DNA from: Alphaproteobacteria bacterium
GTDB lineage: Bacteria > Pseudomonadota > Alphaproteobacteria > Puniceispirillales > UBA1172
Length of the DNA: 46,193 nucleotides
Reading direction: 5' to 3'
NCBI GenBank assembly: GCA_021296375.1
Contig: JAGWAQ010000006.1
Location: 1 to 46,193 of the forward strand
In this document: positions 10,389-20,393 of the stretch, piece by piece
Numbering within the stretch: the first letter of the stretch is position 1
How the letters are laid out: each line of letters starts with the position of its first letter
Program-made: the position numbers and the translations under genes
The notes under the pieces: generated by a model
What the model was told of the DNA's origin: nothing
What the model saw: the letters and a program-made list of their open reading frames with translations, nothing else
Databases searched by the model: none

Positions 10389-12974
10389 TCAATCAAGGGT
10401 GCGGGCGATTTCCTGAACTTCGAAACATTCGATCACGTCACCGGCCATCAGGTCATGATAGTTTTCAAAGGCCATGCCACATTCCTGGCCTTCGATGACG
10501 TCCTTGACCTCATCCTTGAAGCGCTTGAGGGTCTTGAGCGAACCTTCGTGGATAACGACGTTATCCCGCAGAAGACGAACGCTGCACCCGCGCTTGATGG
10601 TGCCTTCGGTGACTTTACACCCGGCAATCTTGCCGACTTTGGTGATGTTAAAGACTTCAAGAATTTCAGCGTAACCAATGAAGCTTTCCTTGGTTTCAGG
10701 GCTGAGCAGACCGGACATTGCGGCTTTGATCTCATCAATCAGTTCATAGATGATGGAATGGTAGCGAATTTCGATCCCGTCACGACGCGCCTGATCACGG
10801 GCCTGCGGATTGGCGCGCACGTTAAAGGCAATGATCATGCCCTGGGATGCCGCCGCAAGGCTGATGTCGCTTTCGCTGATCGCGCCAACACCGGCCGACA
10901 GAATCCGCACTTTCACCTGATCAGTGGCCAGCTTGTCGATCGCAACACGGATCGCTTCAAGGGAGCCATGAACATCAGTCTTGATGACCACCGGCAGCTC
11001 TTCGGCTTCGCCTGCGGCAATCGCCGACAGCATTTGTTCAACCGAACCGCGGGCGCCACTGGCGGCGTCTTTTTCGCGCAATACACGCTGGCGGTATTCC
11101 GACACTTCACGGGCGCGGGCATCACTGTCGACAACCGTCAGCAAATCCCCCGCCATCGGCGTGCCATTAAGGCCAAGCACTTCAACCGCGTCCCCCGGGG
11201 TGGCGGTCTTGACCTGCTTGCCATGGTCATCATACATCGCACGGACACGGCCTGTTTCCGCCCCGACGACAAAGATATCGCCGACATTAAGCGTTCCCCG
11301 TGTCACCAGCAGGGAGGCGACCGAACCACGGCCACGTTCAACCTTGGCTTCGATCACCGCGCCTTCAGCGGAACGATCAGGGTTGGCCTTCAGCTCGAGC
11401 AATTCGGCCTGCAGCATGACGGCTTCTTCCAGCTTGTCGAGACCCATTTTGGTATGGGCAGAGACATCAACACAAAGCACGTCACCGCCGAAATCTTCCG
11501 TCACGATCTCATGGCTCAGGAGTTCATTGCGAACACGCTGGGGGTCCGCTTCGGGCTTGTCGCATTTGTTGACCGCAATGATAACCGGGCAATCGGCGGC
11601 ACGGGCGTGGTTGATCGCTTCGATGGTTTGCTGCATGACCCCGTCATCCGCCGCCACCACGAGAATCACGATATCGGTGATATTGGCCCCGCGCATCCGC
11701 ATTTCCGTAAAGGCTTCGTGGCCGGGGGTATCAATAAAGGTGATGGTGTTGCCCGCTTCACTATTGACCTGATAGGCCCCGATATGCTGGGTGATCCCGC
11801 CACTTTCCCCCGCCGCGACATCAGCCGCGCGGATGGCATCAAGAATAGAGGTCTTGCCGTGGTCAACATGGCCCATCACCGTCACCACCGGTGGCCGCGG
11901 CTTGAGCGACGACGCGTCATCGGCATCATCACTGCTGATGATATCAACGTCAGCTTCCGACACGCGATTGGGCTTGTGGCCAAGTTCCGTGACGATCAGT
12001 TCTGCGGTTTCGGCGTCAATCGTCTGGGTGACCGTCGCCATGATGCCAAGCTTCATGAGTTCCTTGATGACGTCGGCGGCACGTTCCGCCATGCGGTTGG
12101 ACAATTCCTGCACCGTGATGGCGTCAGGGATGGTCACGTCACGAACCTGCTTGACCTTGGGGCTGGCATCAGCCGAACGCATCCGCGCCTTTTCGCGTTC
12201 ACGGGCGCGGCGCACCGACGCAAGCGAACGCTGGCGCATGGAATCGCCACCATCAAGAGCTTCGGTGATGGTGATCTTGCCACGGCGGCGCTGGTCTTCG
12301 GTGCCGCGACGGGTGGTTTGTTTCTTCGGCTGGTCCGGCACTTCGCGGCGACGGTTTGGCGCCCGGCTTGACGGTGACGCCGGGTCATTATTAAACGGCG
12401 TGCTGGCGTCTTCACGCGGCGCGCTGGCCTCACGCCGGGCTTGTTCAGCGGCATGACGTTTGGTGTTTTCGGCCCGCCGGTCTTCCTCAAGCTTGTTGAT
12501 GGCATTCAGCTCATCAAGCTCACGCTGGCGACGCAACTCGGCAGGGGTTTTCTGAACTTCAGGTTCAGCAGCAGCTTCGGGTTCCGCCGCAACTTCCGGT
12601 TCCGCCGTTGCGGGTGCCGCTTCAGAAACTGGCGTTGCTGACGGTTCCGGCTTTTTCTTCAGGCCTTCCTGAAGGGCGCGGTTGCGTGCCGCGCGTTCCG
12701 TCTCGGTCAGGTTGTCCGTGGCCGCTGGCGGCGGTGCGGCTTCCGCCACTTCCGGGGTTTCAACAGGTGCAGGTTCTGCCGCAGCTTTGCGTGATGGCGC
12801 CGGGCGAACACCTGGCTGGCGCTTGCGCACGACCTCGACCTGAACAGATCGAGCCGAAGCGCGCCCAGACCCACGCACAGGAGGGGTCGCGGCCCCATCA
12901 TTAGAAACACCACCAAGCGTCAGCTTTCCACTACCGAGGCTCAAGGTTTTCTTTTTATCACCCTGTTTGTCCAT
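10389..12974 (-). CDS. infB: Translation initiation factor IF-2
   Basis: GTPase that places initiator fMet-tRNA on the 30S subunit and promotes subunit joining. The 861 residues have an alphaproteobacterial N-terminal region: a short IF2-associated segment ([10 protein letters not shown]), then Ala/Pro/Glu-rich low complexity and a charged helix to about residue 260. An IF2_N-like helical domain (about 280-335) follows. The G domain has G1 GHVDHGKT (368-375), G3 DTPGH (415-419) and G4 NKCD (469-472), followed by domains II-IV. AAAGGG precedes the ATG. It lies between ylxR and rbfA. Confidence 0.97.
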   Translation of the reverse strand: MDKQGDKKKTLSLGSGKLTLGGVSNDGAATPPVRGSGRASARSVQVEVVRKRQPGVRPAPSRKAAAEPAPVETPEVAEAAPPPAATDNLTETERAARNRALQEGLKKKPEPSATPVSEAAPATAEPEVAAEPEAAAEPEVQKTPAELRRQRELDELNAINKLEEDRRAENTKRHAAEQARREASAPREDASTPFNNDPASPSSRAPNRRREVPDQPKKQTTRRGTEDQRRRGKITITEALDGGDSMRQRSLASVRRAREREKARMRSADASPKVKQVRDVTIPDAITVQELSNRMAERAADVIKELMKLGIMATVTQTIDAETAELIVTELGHKPNRVSEADVDIISSDDADDASSLKPRPPVVTVMGHVDHGKTSILDAIRAADVAAGESGGITQHIGAYQVNSEAGNTITFIDTPGHEAFTEMRMRGANITDIVILVVAADDGVMQQTIEAINHARAADCPVIIAVNKCDKPEADPQRVRNELLSHEIVTEDFGGDVLCVDVSAHTKMGLDKLEEAVMLQAELLELKANPDRSAEGAVIEAKVERGRGSVASLLVTRGTLNVGDIFVVGAETGRVRAMYDDHGKQVKTATPGDAVEVLGLNGTPMAGDLLTVVDSDARAREVSEYRQRVLREKDAASGARGSVEQMLSAIAAGEAEELPVVIKTDVHGSLEAIRVAIDKLATDQVKVRILSAGVGAISESDISLAAASQGMIIAFNVRANPQARDQARRDGIEIRYHSIIYELIDEIKAAMSGLLSPETKESFIGYAEILEVFNITKVGKIAGCKVTEGTIKRGCSVRLLRDNVVIHEGSLKTLKRFKDEVKDVIEGQECGMAFENYHDLMAGDVIECFEVQEIARTLD

Positions 12975-13039
12975 CAGAGACCCTTTCAGTCCTAAACGTC
13001 ATCGACATCATGATATGGTCATCATGGTGCCGATCACCC

Positions 13040-13056
13040 GCAGGGTTTAGCCCTGC
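13040..13056. other. Hairpin in ylxR-infB gap
   Basis: GCAGGG-TTTAG-CCCTGC forms a perfect 6-bp stem in the 188-bp gap between ylxR and infB. It lacks a T-run, so it is probably not an efficient terminator and the operon likely continues. Nothing else in the gap was recognised. Confidence 0.4.
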
Positions 13057-13162
13057 AGTTAAGCAATGGTTTACAATGGCAAGGCATGGTAATGCAAGCC
13101 TTCGCGCCCCATTGCGCTTAATCTTTCACGCCTTGCGGCGTTGTTTGCGGCGGCGGTTCCGC

Positions 13163-13741
13163 CTAATTTGACCGGCCTTGCCCCCGATAATGGGCCAAGC
13201 GCCACAATTCTTCCGCCAATTTGCGGCTTTGGCGCGTTGCCCCGGGCAAGATCGCCGCAAAAGCCAGCGCCTGACGCCCGAAAGGCACGCCGATCTCATG
13301 GCTTTGCAAGGCCGTGATGACCCAGTCATGGTCAACATCACCGCGCAAGGCCCGGGCTTCCCGCGGGGAGGCGTCATCAGCAATCAGCAGGCCAATGGCC
13401 ACCGCTTCCGCCCTGATCTTCCCGCCGCCGCCAAGGGCAATGCCACTGCGTCGCCCCATCGCCAGCGCTTCCTGGCATCGTTTCACCATCAGCTGTTCAA
13501 CCATCGCCGGCAGGTCATCGGGGCAGGTTTTTCCGCCCAGCGCCCGCACCAGCTTACCGCTGTCGATCGCCGTGATGATCGCGTCGCGATCAGCGCTGAC
13601 ATAAGCCCCACGCCCCGGCAGTTTTGCCGCCACATCAGGGAACACCATGCCACCCTGATCCGCCACAAAACGGATCATCTCATGGGGATCAAGCCGTTGA
13701 TTGGTGACAACACAACGGCGTTCAGTTTCGGCCTCAGTCAG
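13163..13741 (-). CDS. ylxR: YlxR/DUF448 protein with L7Ae-like C-terminal domain
   Basis: Small RNA-binding-type protein conserved between nusA and infB. The family signature ERRCVVTNQRLDPHEMIRFV is encoded upstream of the ORF-track start (ATG 13678) and in the same frame, so that ATG cannot be the true start. Reading back to the in-frame TAG at 13774 there is no ATG, GTG or TTG. The best candidate is CTG at 13741, overlapping the nusA end by 8 bases, with AGAGGG 8 bases upstream; this gives 192 residues. Residues about 20-95 are YlxR-like, including the LPGRGAYVS motif. The rest resembles the L7Ae-fold tail fused to YlxR in other alphaproteobacteria. The family call is firm; the start codon is uncertain. 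Confidence 0.85.
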   Translation of the reverse strand: MTEAETERRCVVTNQRLDPHEMIRFVADQGGMVFPDVAAKLPGRGAYVSADRDAIITAIDSGKLVRALGGKTCPDDLPAMVEQLMVKRCQEALAMGRRSGIALGGGGKIRAEAVAIGLLIADDASPREARALRGDVDHDWVITALQSHEIGVPFGRQALAFAAILPGATRQSRKLAEELWRLAHYRGQGRSN

Positions 13742-15290
13742 TGGTTTCGCCCTCTTCAGCGGCGGTGTCTTCTACCGCGTCATCTTCGTCAGCGAACCAA
13801 TGGGCACGGGCGGCCATGATGATATCGCCAGCGGTTTCGGTGCTGGTGATGCCAAAGCTGGTGAGATGTTCGACCAGTTCATCGGAGTCAAGATCAGCCA
13901 GGTCATCAAGCTCAAGGATGCCCTTTTCGGCGAGCGCCAGAATCATGGCCGGGCTCAGGTGGTCAAATGCCTTGAGATCGTCCTGAACCTTCAGCTTGTC
14001 GAGTTCTTCGGAAATCCGCACAGCTTCGCGTTCAACAAAATCAATCGCACGGCGGGACAATTCAGCCGCGATATCCTCATCAAAGCCCTGAATGGTCATC
14101 AGCTCTTCGACCGGGGTTTCGGCAATATCCTCGACCATCACAAAACCTTCGGCAATCAGCAGATGGGCAATGACATCATCAATATCAAGGCTATCCATAA
14201 AGCGGCTGGACCGTTGACGGGTTTCTTCCTGACGGCGTTCGGATTCCTGCGCTTCGGTCAGGATGTCGATGTACCAACCGGTCAGTTGTGAGGCGAGGCG
14301 AACGTTCTGGCCACGGCGACCAATCGCCAGGCTAAGCTGGTCATCAGGCACCACCACTTCCATGCGGCCGGCATCTTCATCCATCACGACCTTGGAAACG
14401 ACGGCCGGCGCCAGAGCGTTAACGGCAAAGGCGACGGTGTCTTCAGACCAGGGGATGATTTCGATTTTCTCGCCCTGAAGTTCATTGACCACCGCCTGAA
14501 CACGTGACCCCCGCATCCCGACGCACGCCCCCACCGGGTCAATGCTGGCGTCTTTTGAATGAACCGCGATCTTGGCGCGCGAGCCCGGCTCACGCACAAC
14601 ATTCTTGATCTCGATAATACCGTCATAGATTTCCGGCACTTCCTGGGTGAACAATTGCGCCATGAACTGGTTGTCACCACGCGACAGGAAAATTTGCGGG
14701 CCACGAACCTCTTCACGGACTTCCTTGACAAAGGCGCGGACACGATCGCCCTGACGGAGCAATTCACGGGGGATCATTTCCTCACGACGAATCACACCTT
14801 CGGCGCGACCAAGATCAACAGAAATGGAATAGCCTTCGGCACGTTTGATGGTGCCGACCACAATTTCACCCACGCGATCCTTGTATTCCTCAAACTGACG
14901 GGCGCGTTCCGCGTCACGAACACGATGGGATATCACCTGCTTGGCGGTCTGGGCGGCGATACGGCCAAATTCCAGCGGCGGCAGGGGTTCACGAATCAAA
15001 TCACCAAGGTTGAGGCTGGCGTCAATCTTCTGGGCATCCGCCAGGGTGATCTGCGCCGCTTCCTCTTCGACGTCTTCCACCACTTCCGTGACACGCTCAA
15101 GGGTGATGGCGCCACTGCGACGGTCGATATTGGCGCGAATATCACGATCCTGGCCATAACGGGACCGCCCCGCTTTCTGGATCGCCTGCTCCATTGCGAT
15201 GATCACTTCTTCACGATCAATCGATTTTTCACGGGCGACGATGTCAGCAACCTGAATAAGCTCTGCGCCTGGTACAGATGACGTGTCCAT
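13734..15290 (-). CDS. nusA: Transcription termination/antitermination factor NusA
   Basis: RNA-polymerase-binding factor that modulates pausing, termination and antitermination. The start at 15290 ([11 protein letters not shown]) has AAGAAAGG upstream and lies 4 bases after the rimP stop; the ORF-track extension to 15371 overlaps rimP. The 518 residues hold the N-terminal polymerase-binding domain (about 1-130), an S1 domain (about 137-200, [17 protein letters not shown]), two KH domains (about 230-345, with [17 protein letters not shown]) and two C-terminal acidic/HhH-like repeats, as usual in proteobacteria. It may control its own operon through the attenuator-like hairpin before rimP. Confidence 0.97.
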   Translation of the reverse strand: MDTSSVPGAELIQVADIVAREKSIDREEVIIAMEQAIQKAGRSRYGQDRDIRANIDRRSGAITLERVTEVVEDVEEEAAQITLADAQKIDASLNLGDLIREPLPPLEFGRIAAQTAKQVISHRVRDAERARQFEEYKDRVGEIVVGTIKRAEGYSISVDLGRAEGVIRREEMIPRELLRQGDRVRAFVKEVREEVRGPQIFLSRGDNQFMAQLFTQEVPEIYDGIIEIKNVVREPGSRAKIAVHSKDASIDPVGACVGMRGSRVQAVVNELQGEKIEIIPWSEDTVAFAVNALAPAVVSKVVMDEDAGRMEVVVPDDQLSLAIGRRGQNVRLASQLTGWYIDILTEAQESERRQEETRQRSSRFMDSLDIDDVIAHLLIAEGFVMVEDIAETPVEELMTIQGFDEDIAAELSRRAIDFVEREAVRISEELDKLKVQDDLKAFDHLSPAMILALAEKGILELDDLADLDSDELVEHLTSFGITSTETAGDIIMAARAHWFADEDDAVEDTAAEEGETTD

Positions 15291-15294
15291 GGTG

Positions 15295-15783
15295 TTAACC
15301 TTTCTTCCTGCTTTTGAGGGGTTTGAGGAACCATTCCGACGGATCAAGCTTGGCGCTTTCAATCGCGTCAAATGGGATTGAGACCGGCCCGAAAGCCGTA
15401 TCCATTAAAACATTATCATTTTCATCAAGACCGGTGAGGCGGCCGTTAAACCGGCGGCGATTGTCGATCAGGTTGCGGGTGGAGATTTTGGCCAACTCCC
15501 CCGCAAACCGGGTGTAATCTTCAGGACGAACCAGAGGCCGCGACAACCCCGGGGAGGACACCTCAAGCTGATAGGCTGATTTGATCGGGTCTTCAACATC
15601 CAGCACCGCGGATACCCCGCGGGAAATTTTCGCGCAGTCCTCGACCGTCATTTCACGGTCGGCGTCAAACGGCTCCGCCATGATCTGAAGCACACCGCTG
15701 GCAAAATTGACGCGAACAAGGCGGAACTCAATCGGCTCCAGCACCGGTTCAATCAACATGGCGATTTTCTCTTCAAGCAGCAT
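15295..15783 (-). CDS. rimP: Ribosome maturation factor RimP
   Basis: Needed for 30S maturation. The 162 residues have the N-terminal alpha/beta domain (EPIEFRLVRVNF...LDVEDPIKSAYQLEVSSPGLSRPL) and the C-terminal SH3-like barrel (GRLTGLDENDNVLMDTAFGPVSIPFDAIESAKLDP). It is the first gene of rimP-nusA-ylxR-infB. An AAGGA ribosome site is within about 12 bases of the ATG. Confidence 0.95.
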   Translation of the reverse strand: MLLEEKIAMLIEPVLEPIEFRLVRVNFASGVLQIMAEPFDADREMTVEDCAKISRGVSAVLDVEDPIKSAYQLEVSSPGLSRPLVRPEDYTRFAGELAKISTRNLIDNRRRFNGRLTGLDENDNVLMDTAFGPVSIPFDAIESAKLDPSEWFLKPLKSRKKG

Positions 15784-15828
15784 CCTGTGCTGATCCTTTC
15801 ACTCGATCTGATCGCGAATTCAGCCAAT

Positions 15829-15854
15829 AAAAAAGGCGGGCCGTGGGGCCCACC
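15829..15854 (-). terminator. Terminator after trmB / attenuator before rimP
   Basis: On the minus strand GGTGGGCC-CCAC-GGCCCGCC forms an 8-bp stem with one G-U pair, followed by six T. It ends the metK-trmB transcript. Because a promoter lies between trmB and this hairpin, it would also interrupt the rimP leader about 45 bases after its start. Confidence 0.8.
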
Positions 15855-15882
15855 GTCTTAAGCTGACAGTTTTGTTATTGAT

Positions 15883-15911
15883 CTTATAGCCCCAAACACC
15901 GCAAAGGGCAA
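15883..15911 (-). promoter_or_regulatory. Candidate rimP-nusA-infB operon promoter
   Basis: On the minus strand TTGCCC, exactly 17 bases, then TATAAG (5 of 6 to consensus). Predicted start near 15876, about 95 bases before the rimP ATG, with the terminator-like hairpin between them. Confidence 0.6.
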
Positions 15912-15933
15912 CCCCGAGCTCATGTTGCGGTGA

Positions 15934-16638
15934 TCAGATTCTTTTGAACAAAAACCAGTTCGACACCCGGCCTTCGCGATCAGCCTTCGCCATGTAGCGG
16001 GTGCCGGGCCAGCCAGCAGGCGGAGTGCGCCAGTCACGGGCGCGACCAGCCGTCCAGGTGAAATCATCACGCCGCATCATTTGTTCCATCATCCAGGTTT
16101 TGGCTTTTGGCTCATCGCTGGCGAGCAGCAACTCCCCCCCGGGGCGGATCAACCGCGCCAGTTCATCCAGCATCAAAGGCTGGATAATGCGGCGGTCCTG
16201 ATGGCGGGTTTTCGGCCAAGGGTCAGGAAACAGCACAAAAACCCCATCAAAACTGGCCTTTTGAAAACCGGGCAGCAACAGCCGCACGTCTTCGGGCCAA
16301 ATGCGAGTGTTGGTGATCTTGCGCTCGATCAAATGACGACACAGGCTGGCCACCCCGTTCATAAAAGGTTCCGCCCCGAGGTAACCGGCATTGGGGTTTT
16401 CTTCGGCGCGAGCGGCAAGATGCTCACCGCCGCCAAAACCTATTTCAAGAAACATCTGGTCGGGGGCGTGATCAAAAAACCCCCGAGGGTCAAGACCATC
16501 TGCCGTAAGAGAGGTGTCTTCGGGCAGCCCAAAGGCCGCCATGCCGCGGGCAAGATATTCCGCCTGACGAGGCCGCAACCGGCGGCCGTGCCGACGGCCA
16601 TAAAACATCAGACGGTCGTGATCAGCAGGTGAAGACAC
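15934..16638 (-). CDS. trmB: tRNA (guanine-N7)-methyltransferase TrmB
   Basis: SAM-dependent methylation of G46 in tRNA variable loops. A GTG at 16638 is chosen because GAGAGG stands 6 bases upstream; the ORF-track ATG at 16689 has no ribosome site. This gives 234 residues. The Rossmann SAM motif FLEIGFGGGEH is at about 63-73 and the family signature FPDPWPKTRHQDRR at about 137-150. The N-terminal YGRRHGRRLRPRQ is also typical. It follows metK, the SAM synthase, which supplies its cofactor. Confidence 0.94.
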   Translation of the reverse strand: MSSPADHDRLMFYGRRHGRRLRPRQAEYLARGMAAFGLPEDTSLTADGLDPRGFFDHAPDQMFLEIGFGGGEHLAARAEENPNAGYLGAEPFMNGVASLCRHLIERKITNTRIWPEDVRLLLPGFQKASFDGVFVLFPDPWPKTRHQDRRIIQPLMLDELARLIRPGGELLLASDEPKAKTWMMEQMMRRDDFTWTAGRARDWRTPPAGWPGTRYMAKADREGRVSNWFLFKRI

Positions 16639-16724
16639 AAAAAACCTCTCGACAGAAGTGACGCCCGAACAGGCGATCTCCAACGACATACGACGGCGTA
16701 ATACGACGACGAAATACGGCGGCG

Positions 16725-17885
16725 TTAAACCGCAGCCTTGAACGCGTCCACAAGGTCAAGCGCTTCCCAGGAGAATGTGCCGGCCCCGGCTTCCCCCGCG
16801 ACACGACCAAAATGGCCATAAGCGGCAGAAGCGGCATAAATCGGCGCGCTCAGCTTGAGGGTTTCACGAATACCGCGGGGGGTCAGGTCCATCACCTTCG
16901 GGATGATTTCCGCAAGACGGGTGTCTTCCACCACGCCCGTGCCGGCGGTATCGACATAAATCGACAGCGGGTAGGATACCCCGATCGCATAGGACACCTG
17001 AATGGTACATTTTTCCGCCAGACCGGCGGCGACAATGTTTTTCGCGACATAACGCGCGGCATAGGCCGCCGAACGGTCAACCTTTGTGGGGTCTTTGCCG
17101 CTGAAGGCACCGCCACCATGCGGCGCGGCGCCACCATAGGTATCGACAATGATCTTGCGGCCGGTCAAGCCTGCGTCACCGTCAGGGCCGCCAATGACAA
17201 AATTGCCCGTCGGGTTGACGTATAATTTATCCTCATCACACATCCAGCCGTCGGGCAGAACCTTCATGACATGGTCACGAACAAGGTCACGAATATCGCT
17301 CTGGCTGGCGTCGGCGCTATGTTGGGTTGAAACCACAACGCTTTCGGCACGAACCGGCTTGCCGTTTTCATAAAGGCAGGTGATTTGCGACTTGCTGTCC
17401 GGCCCCAGAATATCGGCACCAGCGTGGCGGGCCTCCGCCATGGATTTCAGAATCTGGTGGGACAGGTGAATAGGGGCAGGCATCAGCACATCTGTTTCGC
17501 GGCAAGCGTAACCGAACATAATACCCTGGTCGCCGGCGCCTTCGTCCTTGTCGTCACCACTGTCCACGCCCATGGCGATATCGGCCGATTGTTCATGCAG
17601 ATGGTTGGCGACATCCATATGTTGCCAGTGATAGCCGTCCTGTTCATACCCGATGGACTTGACCGCCGCGCGCGCGACTTCGATCACCTCTTCCGTCGAC
17701 ACTGGTTCAGGGCAACGAATTTCCCCCGCCAATACGGTGCGGTTGGTGGTGGTCAAGGTTTCACATGCCACCCGGCTTTCGCCGTATTTGCCAAGAAGAA
17801 GATCAACAACTTCATCGGAAATGCGGTCGCAGACTTTATCGGGATGACCTTCGGAAACAGATTCGCTGGTAAACAGATGGGACAT
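16725..17885 (-). CDS. metK: S-adenosylmethionine synthetase MetK
   Basis: Makes SAM from methionine and ATP. The 386-residue form starts at the second ATG ([17 protein letters not shown]); the first, at 17897, has no ribosome site, whereas GAGAA precedes the second. Family motifs are present: GHPDK, the P-loop-like [16 protein letters not shown] and [12 protein letters not shown]. It lies between lnt and trmB. The gap to lnt is only 35 bases, leaving no room for a SAM riboswitch of its own. Confidence 0.96.
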   Translation of the reverse strand: MSHLFTSESVSEGHPDKVCDRISDEVVDLLLGKYGESRVACETLTTTNRTVLAGEIRCPEPVSTEEVIEVARAAVKSIGYEQDGYHWQHMDVANHLHEQSADIAMGVDSGDDKDEGAGDQGIMFGYACRETDVLMPAPIHLSHQILKSMAEARHAGADILGPDSKSQITCLYENGKPVRAESVVVSTQHSADASQSDIRDLVRDHVMKVLPDGWMCDEDKLYVNPTGNFVIGGPDGDAGLTGRKIIVDTYGGAAPHGGGAFSGKDPTKVDRSAAYAARYVAKNIVAAGLAEKCTIQVSYAIGVSYPLSIYVDTAGTGVVEDTRLAEIIPKVMDLTPRGIRETLKLSAPIYAASAAYGHFGRVAGEAGAGTFSWEALDLVDAFKAAV

Positions 17886-17920
17886 AATGGTTCTCATTGA
17901 ATTTTGTTTAAGCGCGCAGA

Positions 17921-19486
17921 TTACTCCCGCCCCATATAACGCGTCAAGCGGGGATGCAAAGCCGCCGCCAGAATCACCATCACCAGCATGCCCAGATAAA
18001 TACGATCACCAAAGCGGTGATAATAGGTTGCTTTCGTGCCGCCAATAAAAGCATCAGCGACACCAGCCGTGCCATATTCGATGCGGTGGGTAATCATCCC
18101 GCTGCTGTTGATCATTGCCGAAATACCGGTATTGGCGACGCGCACCACGGGGCGACCCATCTCCGCTGCCCGCATCTGCGCCATGGCAAGATGCTGGCGA
18201 GGGCCGATGCTATTGCCGAACCAGGCGTCATTGGTGATCACCACCATGACCTCCGCCTCGGCGCGATCAAAATTGCGGCGCACAGCACCGGGGAAAATAA
18301 TCTCATAACAAATCAACGGCAGGATACGGATCACGCGGCCATCCTGGCGCGTGATGGTGAGCGCCACCCCGGCTTCACCAGGGCTGAAATCATAAGGACC
18401 GGCAATGGCATCCGCGAAGGGGATGTAATCCCGCATCGGGGCGTATTCACCAAATGGCACGAGATGAGCCTTGCTGGCCGATCCCAGAACCTCGCCGTCA
18501 GGGGCCATCACCATCATGGCGTTAAACAAGGCAAAAGGGTCATTTTCAACCCGCAAGACCCCTGTTAACACCGGCGTCGAGCCAGAGGACGCGGCTTGCG
18601 TGATGGCGGTGAGCACCCCCGGTTCACGATCATAACTTCCCGCAAACGCGGTTTCCGGCCAGACGATCAGGTCAAGGGGGGCGGTCACCGGCCGACGTGA
18701 TGCCGCCACCAGCGCCGCCAAATGCCCGGGGCGACGATCACGTTGCCATTTTTCCATTTGCGCAATATTGGGCTGAACAAGCCGCACCATCATCCCGCTG
18801 GCTGATGAATTTACCGCCGCTGACGACAGATGCATATGCGCGGCAACAAGCAATCCCGCCATTGCCGCCAGCATCGCCCCGCCCCACAGACGCGCGCTCC
18901 GGTAACGATCGCCGCAGATCAACAACGCAGGCAACATCCCGAAGATCAACGCCACAAGGCCCATCCCCCAATAGCCGATCAATGACGATGCCGCCAGCCC
19001 CAGGTCATGGGACGCCGCCACCAGCCCCGGGGCGTTCCAGGGGAACCCCGTCAGCACATGTCCACGCAGGTATTCCGCCGCGGACAGGCTTGCCGCCAGC
19101 ATCACCACCGCGGGCACAGGCCCAAGCCGAAGCGCACCGGTAAGGGCGTGAGCGAGCGCAAACCCCCCGCCCCAGAACAGCCCGAGAAACAAGGGCAAGC
19201 CCAGCCCTGCCAGCGGAACCAGCAGCAGATGCCAGCCCCCTGATGTCACCAGCGCATTGCTGATCCAGTACAGCGACACCACAAACCAGCCGCCCCCTGT
19301 CGCCCATCCCAGCAGGAAGACGTCGCGGATAGTGGGGTGAGGCGTATCATCACGGCGCATGACCATCAGGGCAGGGATGCTCAGGGCAAACAGCCCCAGC
19401 GTCAATCCAATAGGCGGCAAGGCCAGACTGGCCACCAGCCCCGCCGCCATGGCCAGGGCATAACGGGAAAGGGGGAATTTACGCAT
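17921..19486 (-). CDS. lnt: Apolipoprotein N-acyltransferase Lnt
   Basis: Inner-membrane enzyme that adds the third acyl chain to lipoproteins. The start at 19486 ([17 protein letters not shown]) overlaps the corC end by 8 bases and gives 521 residues; the ORF-track extension reads the corC repeat in another frame. Several N-terminal membrane helices (about 8-215) precede a nitrilase-fold periplasmic domain with the catalytic triad E278 (VWPETAF), K339 ([11 protein letters not shown]) and C393 (LICYEIIFP). A C-terminal helix lies at about 495-510. The HTH regulator gene that many alphaproteobacteria carry between lnt and metK is absent. Confidence 0.95.
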   Translation of the reverse strand: MRKFPLSRYALAMAAGLVASLALPPIGLTLGLFALSIPALMVMRRDDTPHPTIRDVFLLGWATGGGWFVVSLYWISNALVTSGGWHLLLVPLAGLGLPLFLGLFWGGGFALAHALTGALRLGPVPAVVMLAASLSAAEYLRGHVLTGFPWNAPGLVAASHDLGLAASSLIGYWGMGLVALIFGMLPALLICGDRYRSARLWGGAMLAAMAGLLVAAHMHLSSAAVNSSASGMMVRLVQPNIAQMEKWQRDRRPGHLAALVAASRRPVTAPLDLIVWPETAFAGSYDREPGVLTAITQAASSGSTPVLTGVLRVENDPFALFNAMMVMAPDGEVLGSASKAHLVPFGEYAPMRDYIPFADAIAGPYDFSPGEAGVALTITRQDGRVIRILPLICYEIIFPGAVRRNFDRAEAEVMVVITNDAWFGNSIGPRQHLAMAQMRAAEMGRPVVRVANTGISAMINSSGMITHRIEYGTAGVADAFIGGTKATYYHRFGDRIYLGMLVMVILAAALHPRLTRYMGRE

Positions 19487-20393
19487 CTGCCTTATCGGGG
19501 GCTTTATCGGGGGCTTGATAAGGGGTCTTGTCGGGCAGCGCATCTGCTGAAACCGAAATGCGGTCAAGCCCCCGAACCTTCAGCAAATTGACCTGACGGG
19601 GGTTGCTTTCCAACACTTCAAATTCAACACCAAGCGGATGACGCACAATTTCGCCACGGCCAGGCACACGCCCCGCAAGGGAGATCACCAGCCCCCCAAG
19701 GGTATCAATCTCGTCACGGTCTTCGTCTTCCAGCAATGAGCCGGTGTGGGCCTCAAGCTGTTCAATCTCAAGTCGGGCTTCCGCCAGGGCCGTGCCGTCA
19801 CCATTCACGTCAAAGATCGGCGAGGTGTCGTCGTCATGCTCATCGTTGATCTCGCCAACGATCTCCTCGACCAGGTCTTCAATCCTGATCAGCCCGTCGG
19901 TGCCGCCATATTCATCCACCACCAGCGCAAGGTGCAGGCGTTTCAGCCGCATTTCCTGGAGCAGATCCATCGTCCGCATGGTGGGGGAGATGTAAATCGG
20001 CTGGCGCAACATCGACATCAGATCGACGGTGTTGTTTTCATGCAGGCAACGGGCGACATCCTTGATATGAAGAATGCCGACGACGTCATCAAGACTGCCG
20101 CGGGTGACAGGAACCCGGGAATGATTAGCCGCCACCATCAGCCCCATCACCACATCCACCCCGTCGTTGATATCGACGGAAACGATATCGGCGCGCGGGA
20201 CCATCACATCGGTGGCGGCAATATCGCGCAGGCCAAGAATGTTTTTCAGCAGCATGCTTTCGTGGCTGTCAAACGTCACGGTATCGCGGATGGATTCTTC
20301 CAGCAATTCCGTGATCTGTTCACGCGCAAGCGAGGTTGAGTGGCCCGGCCAGATCGACATCATCAGGGATTTGAATTTCTGCATCAGCGTCAT
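19479..20393 (-). CDS. corC: CorC/HlyC-type CBS-domain protein
   Basis: Cytosolic CBS-pair protein of the CorC/YbeX family, linked to magnesium/cobalt efflux and, in the ybeY-corC-lnt context, to ribosome or envelope homeostasis; its exact role is unsettled. Of 304 residues, two CBS motifs span about 62-180 (MVPRADIVSVD...ILHIKDV and VVDEYGGTDGLIRIEDLVEEIVG). A transporter-associated CorC_HlyC domain follows at about 200-283. The C terminus ends in [16 protein letters not shown], a four-residue repeat encoded by a 12-bp DNA repeat. The start overlaps the ybeY stop by four bases (ATGA). Confidence 0.9.
   Translation of the reverse strand: MTLMQKFKSLMMSIWPGHSTSLAREQITELLEESIRDTVTFDSHESMLLKNILGLRDIAATDVMVPRADIVSVDINDGVDVVMGLMVAANHSRVPVTRGSLDDVVGILHIKDVARCLHENNTVDLMSMLRQPIYISPTMRTMDLLQEMRLKRLHLALVVDEYGGTDGLIRIEDLVEEIVGEINDEHDDDTSPIFDVNGDGTALAEARLEIEQLEAHTGSLLEDEDRDEIDTLGGLVISLAGRVPGRGEIVRHPLGVEFEVLESNPRQVNLLKVRGLDRISVSADALPDKTPYQAPDKAPDKADA
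19489..19524. repeat. 12-bp repeat encoding the CorC C terminus
   Basis: GCCTTATCGGGG and GCTTTATCGGGG stand head to tail, followed by a diverged unit, GCTTGATAAGGG. In frame it gives repeated DKAP. The same DNA lies just upstream of the lnt start. Confidence 0.75.

Noticed and set aside
10455-12371. 638-codon plus-strand frame opposite infB
   Set aside because: Composition is that of an antisense shadow (His/Asp/Gly-rich) and infB on the other strand is unambiguous.
17886-17920. SAM riboswitch before metK
   Set aside because: Only 35 bases separate lnt and metK, too short for any known SAM riboswitch.
19487-19567. N-terminal Pro/Lys repeat of Lnt (ORF-track start 19567)
   Set aside because: This is the corC 12-bp repeat read in another frame; the Lnt fold begins at the ATG at 19486.
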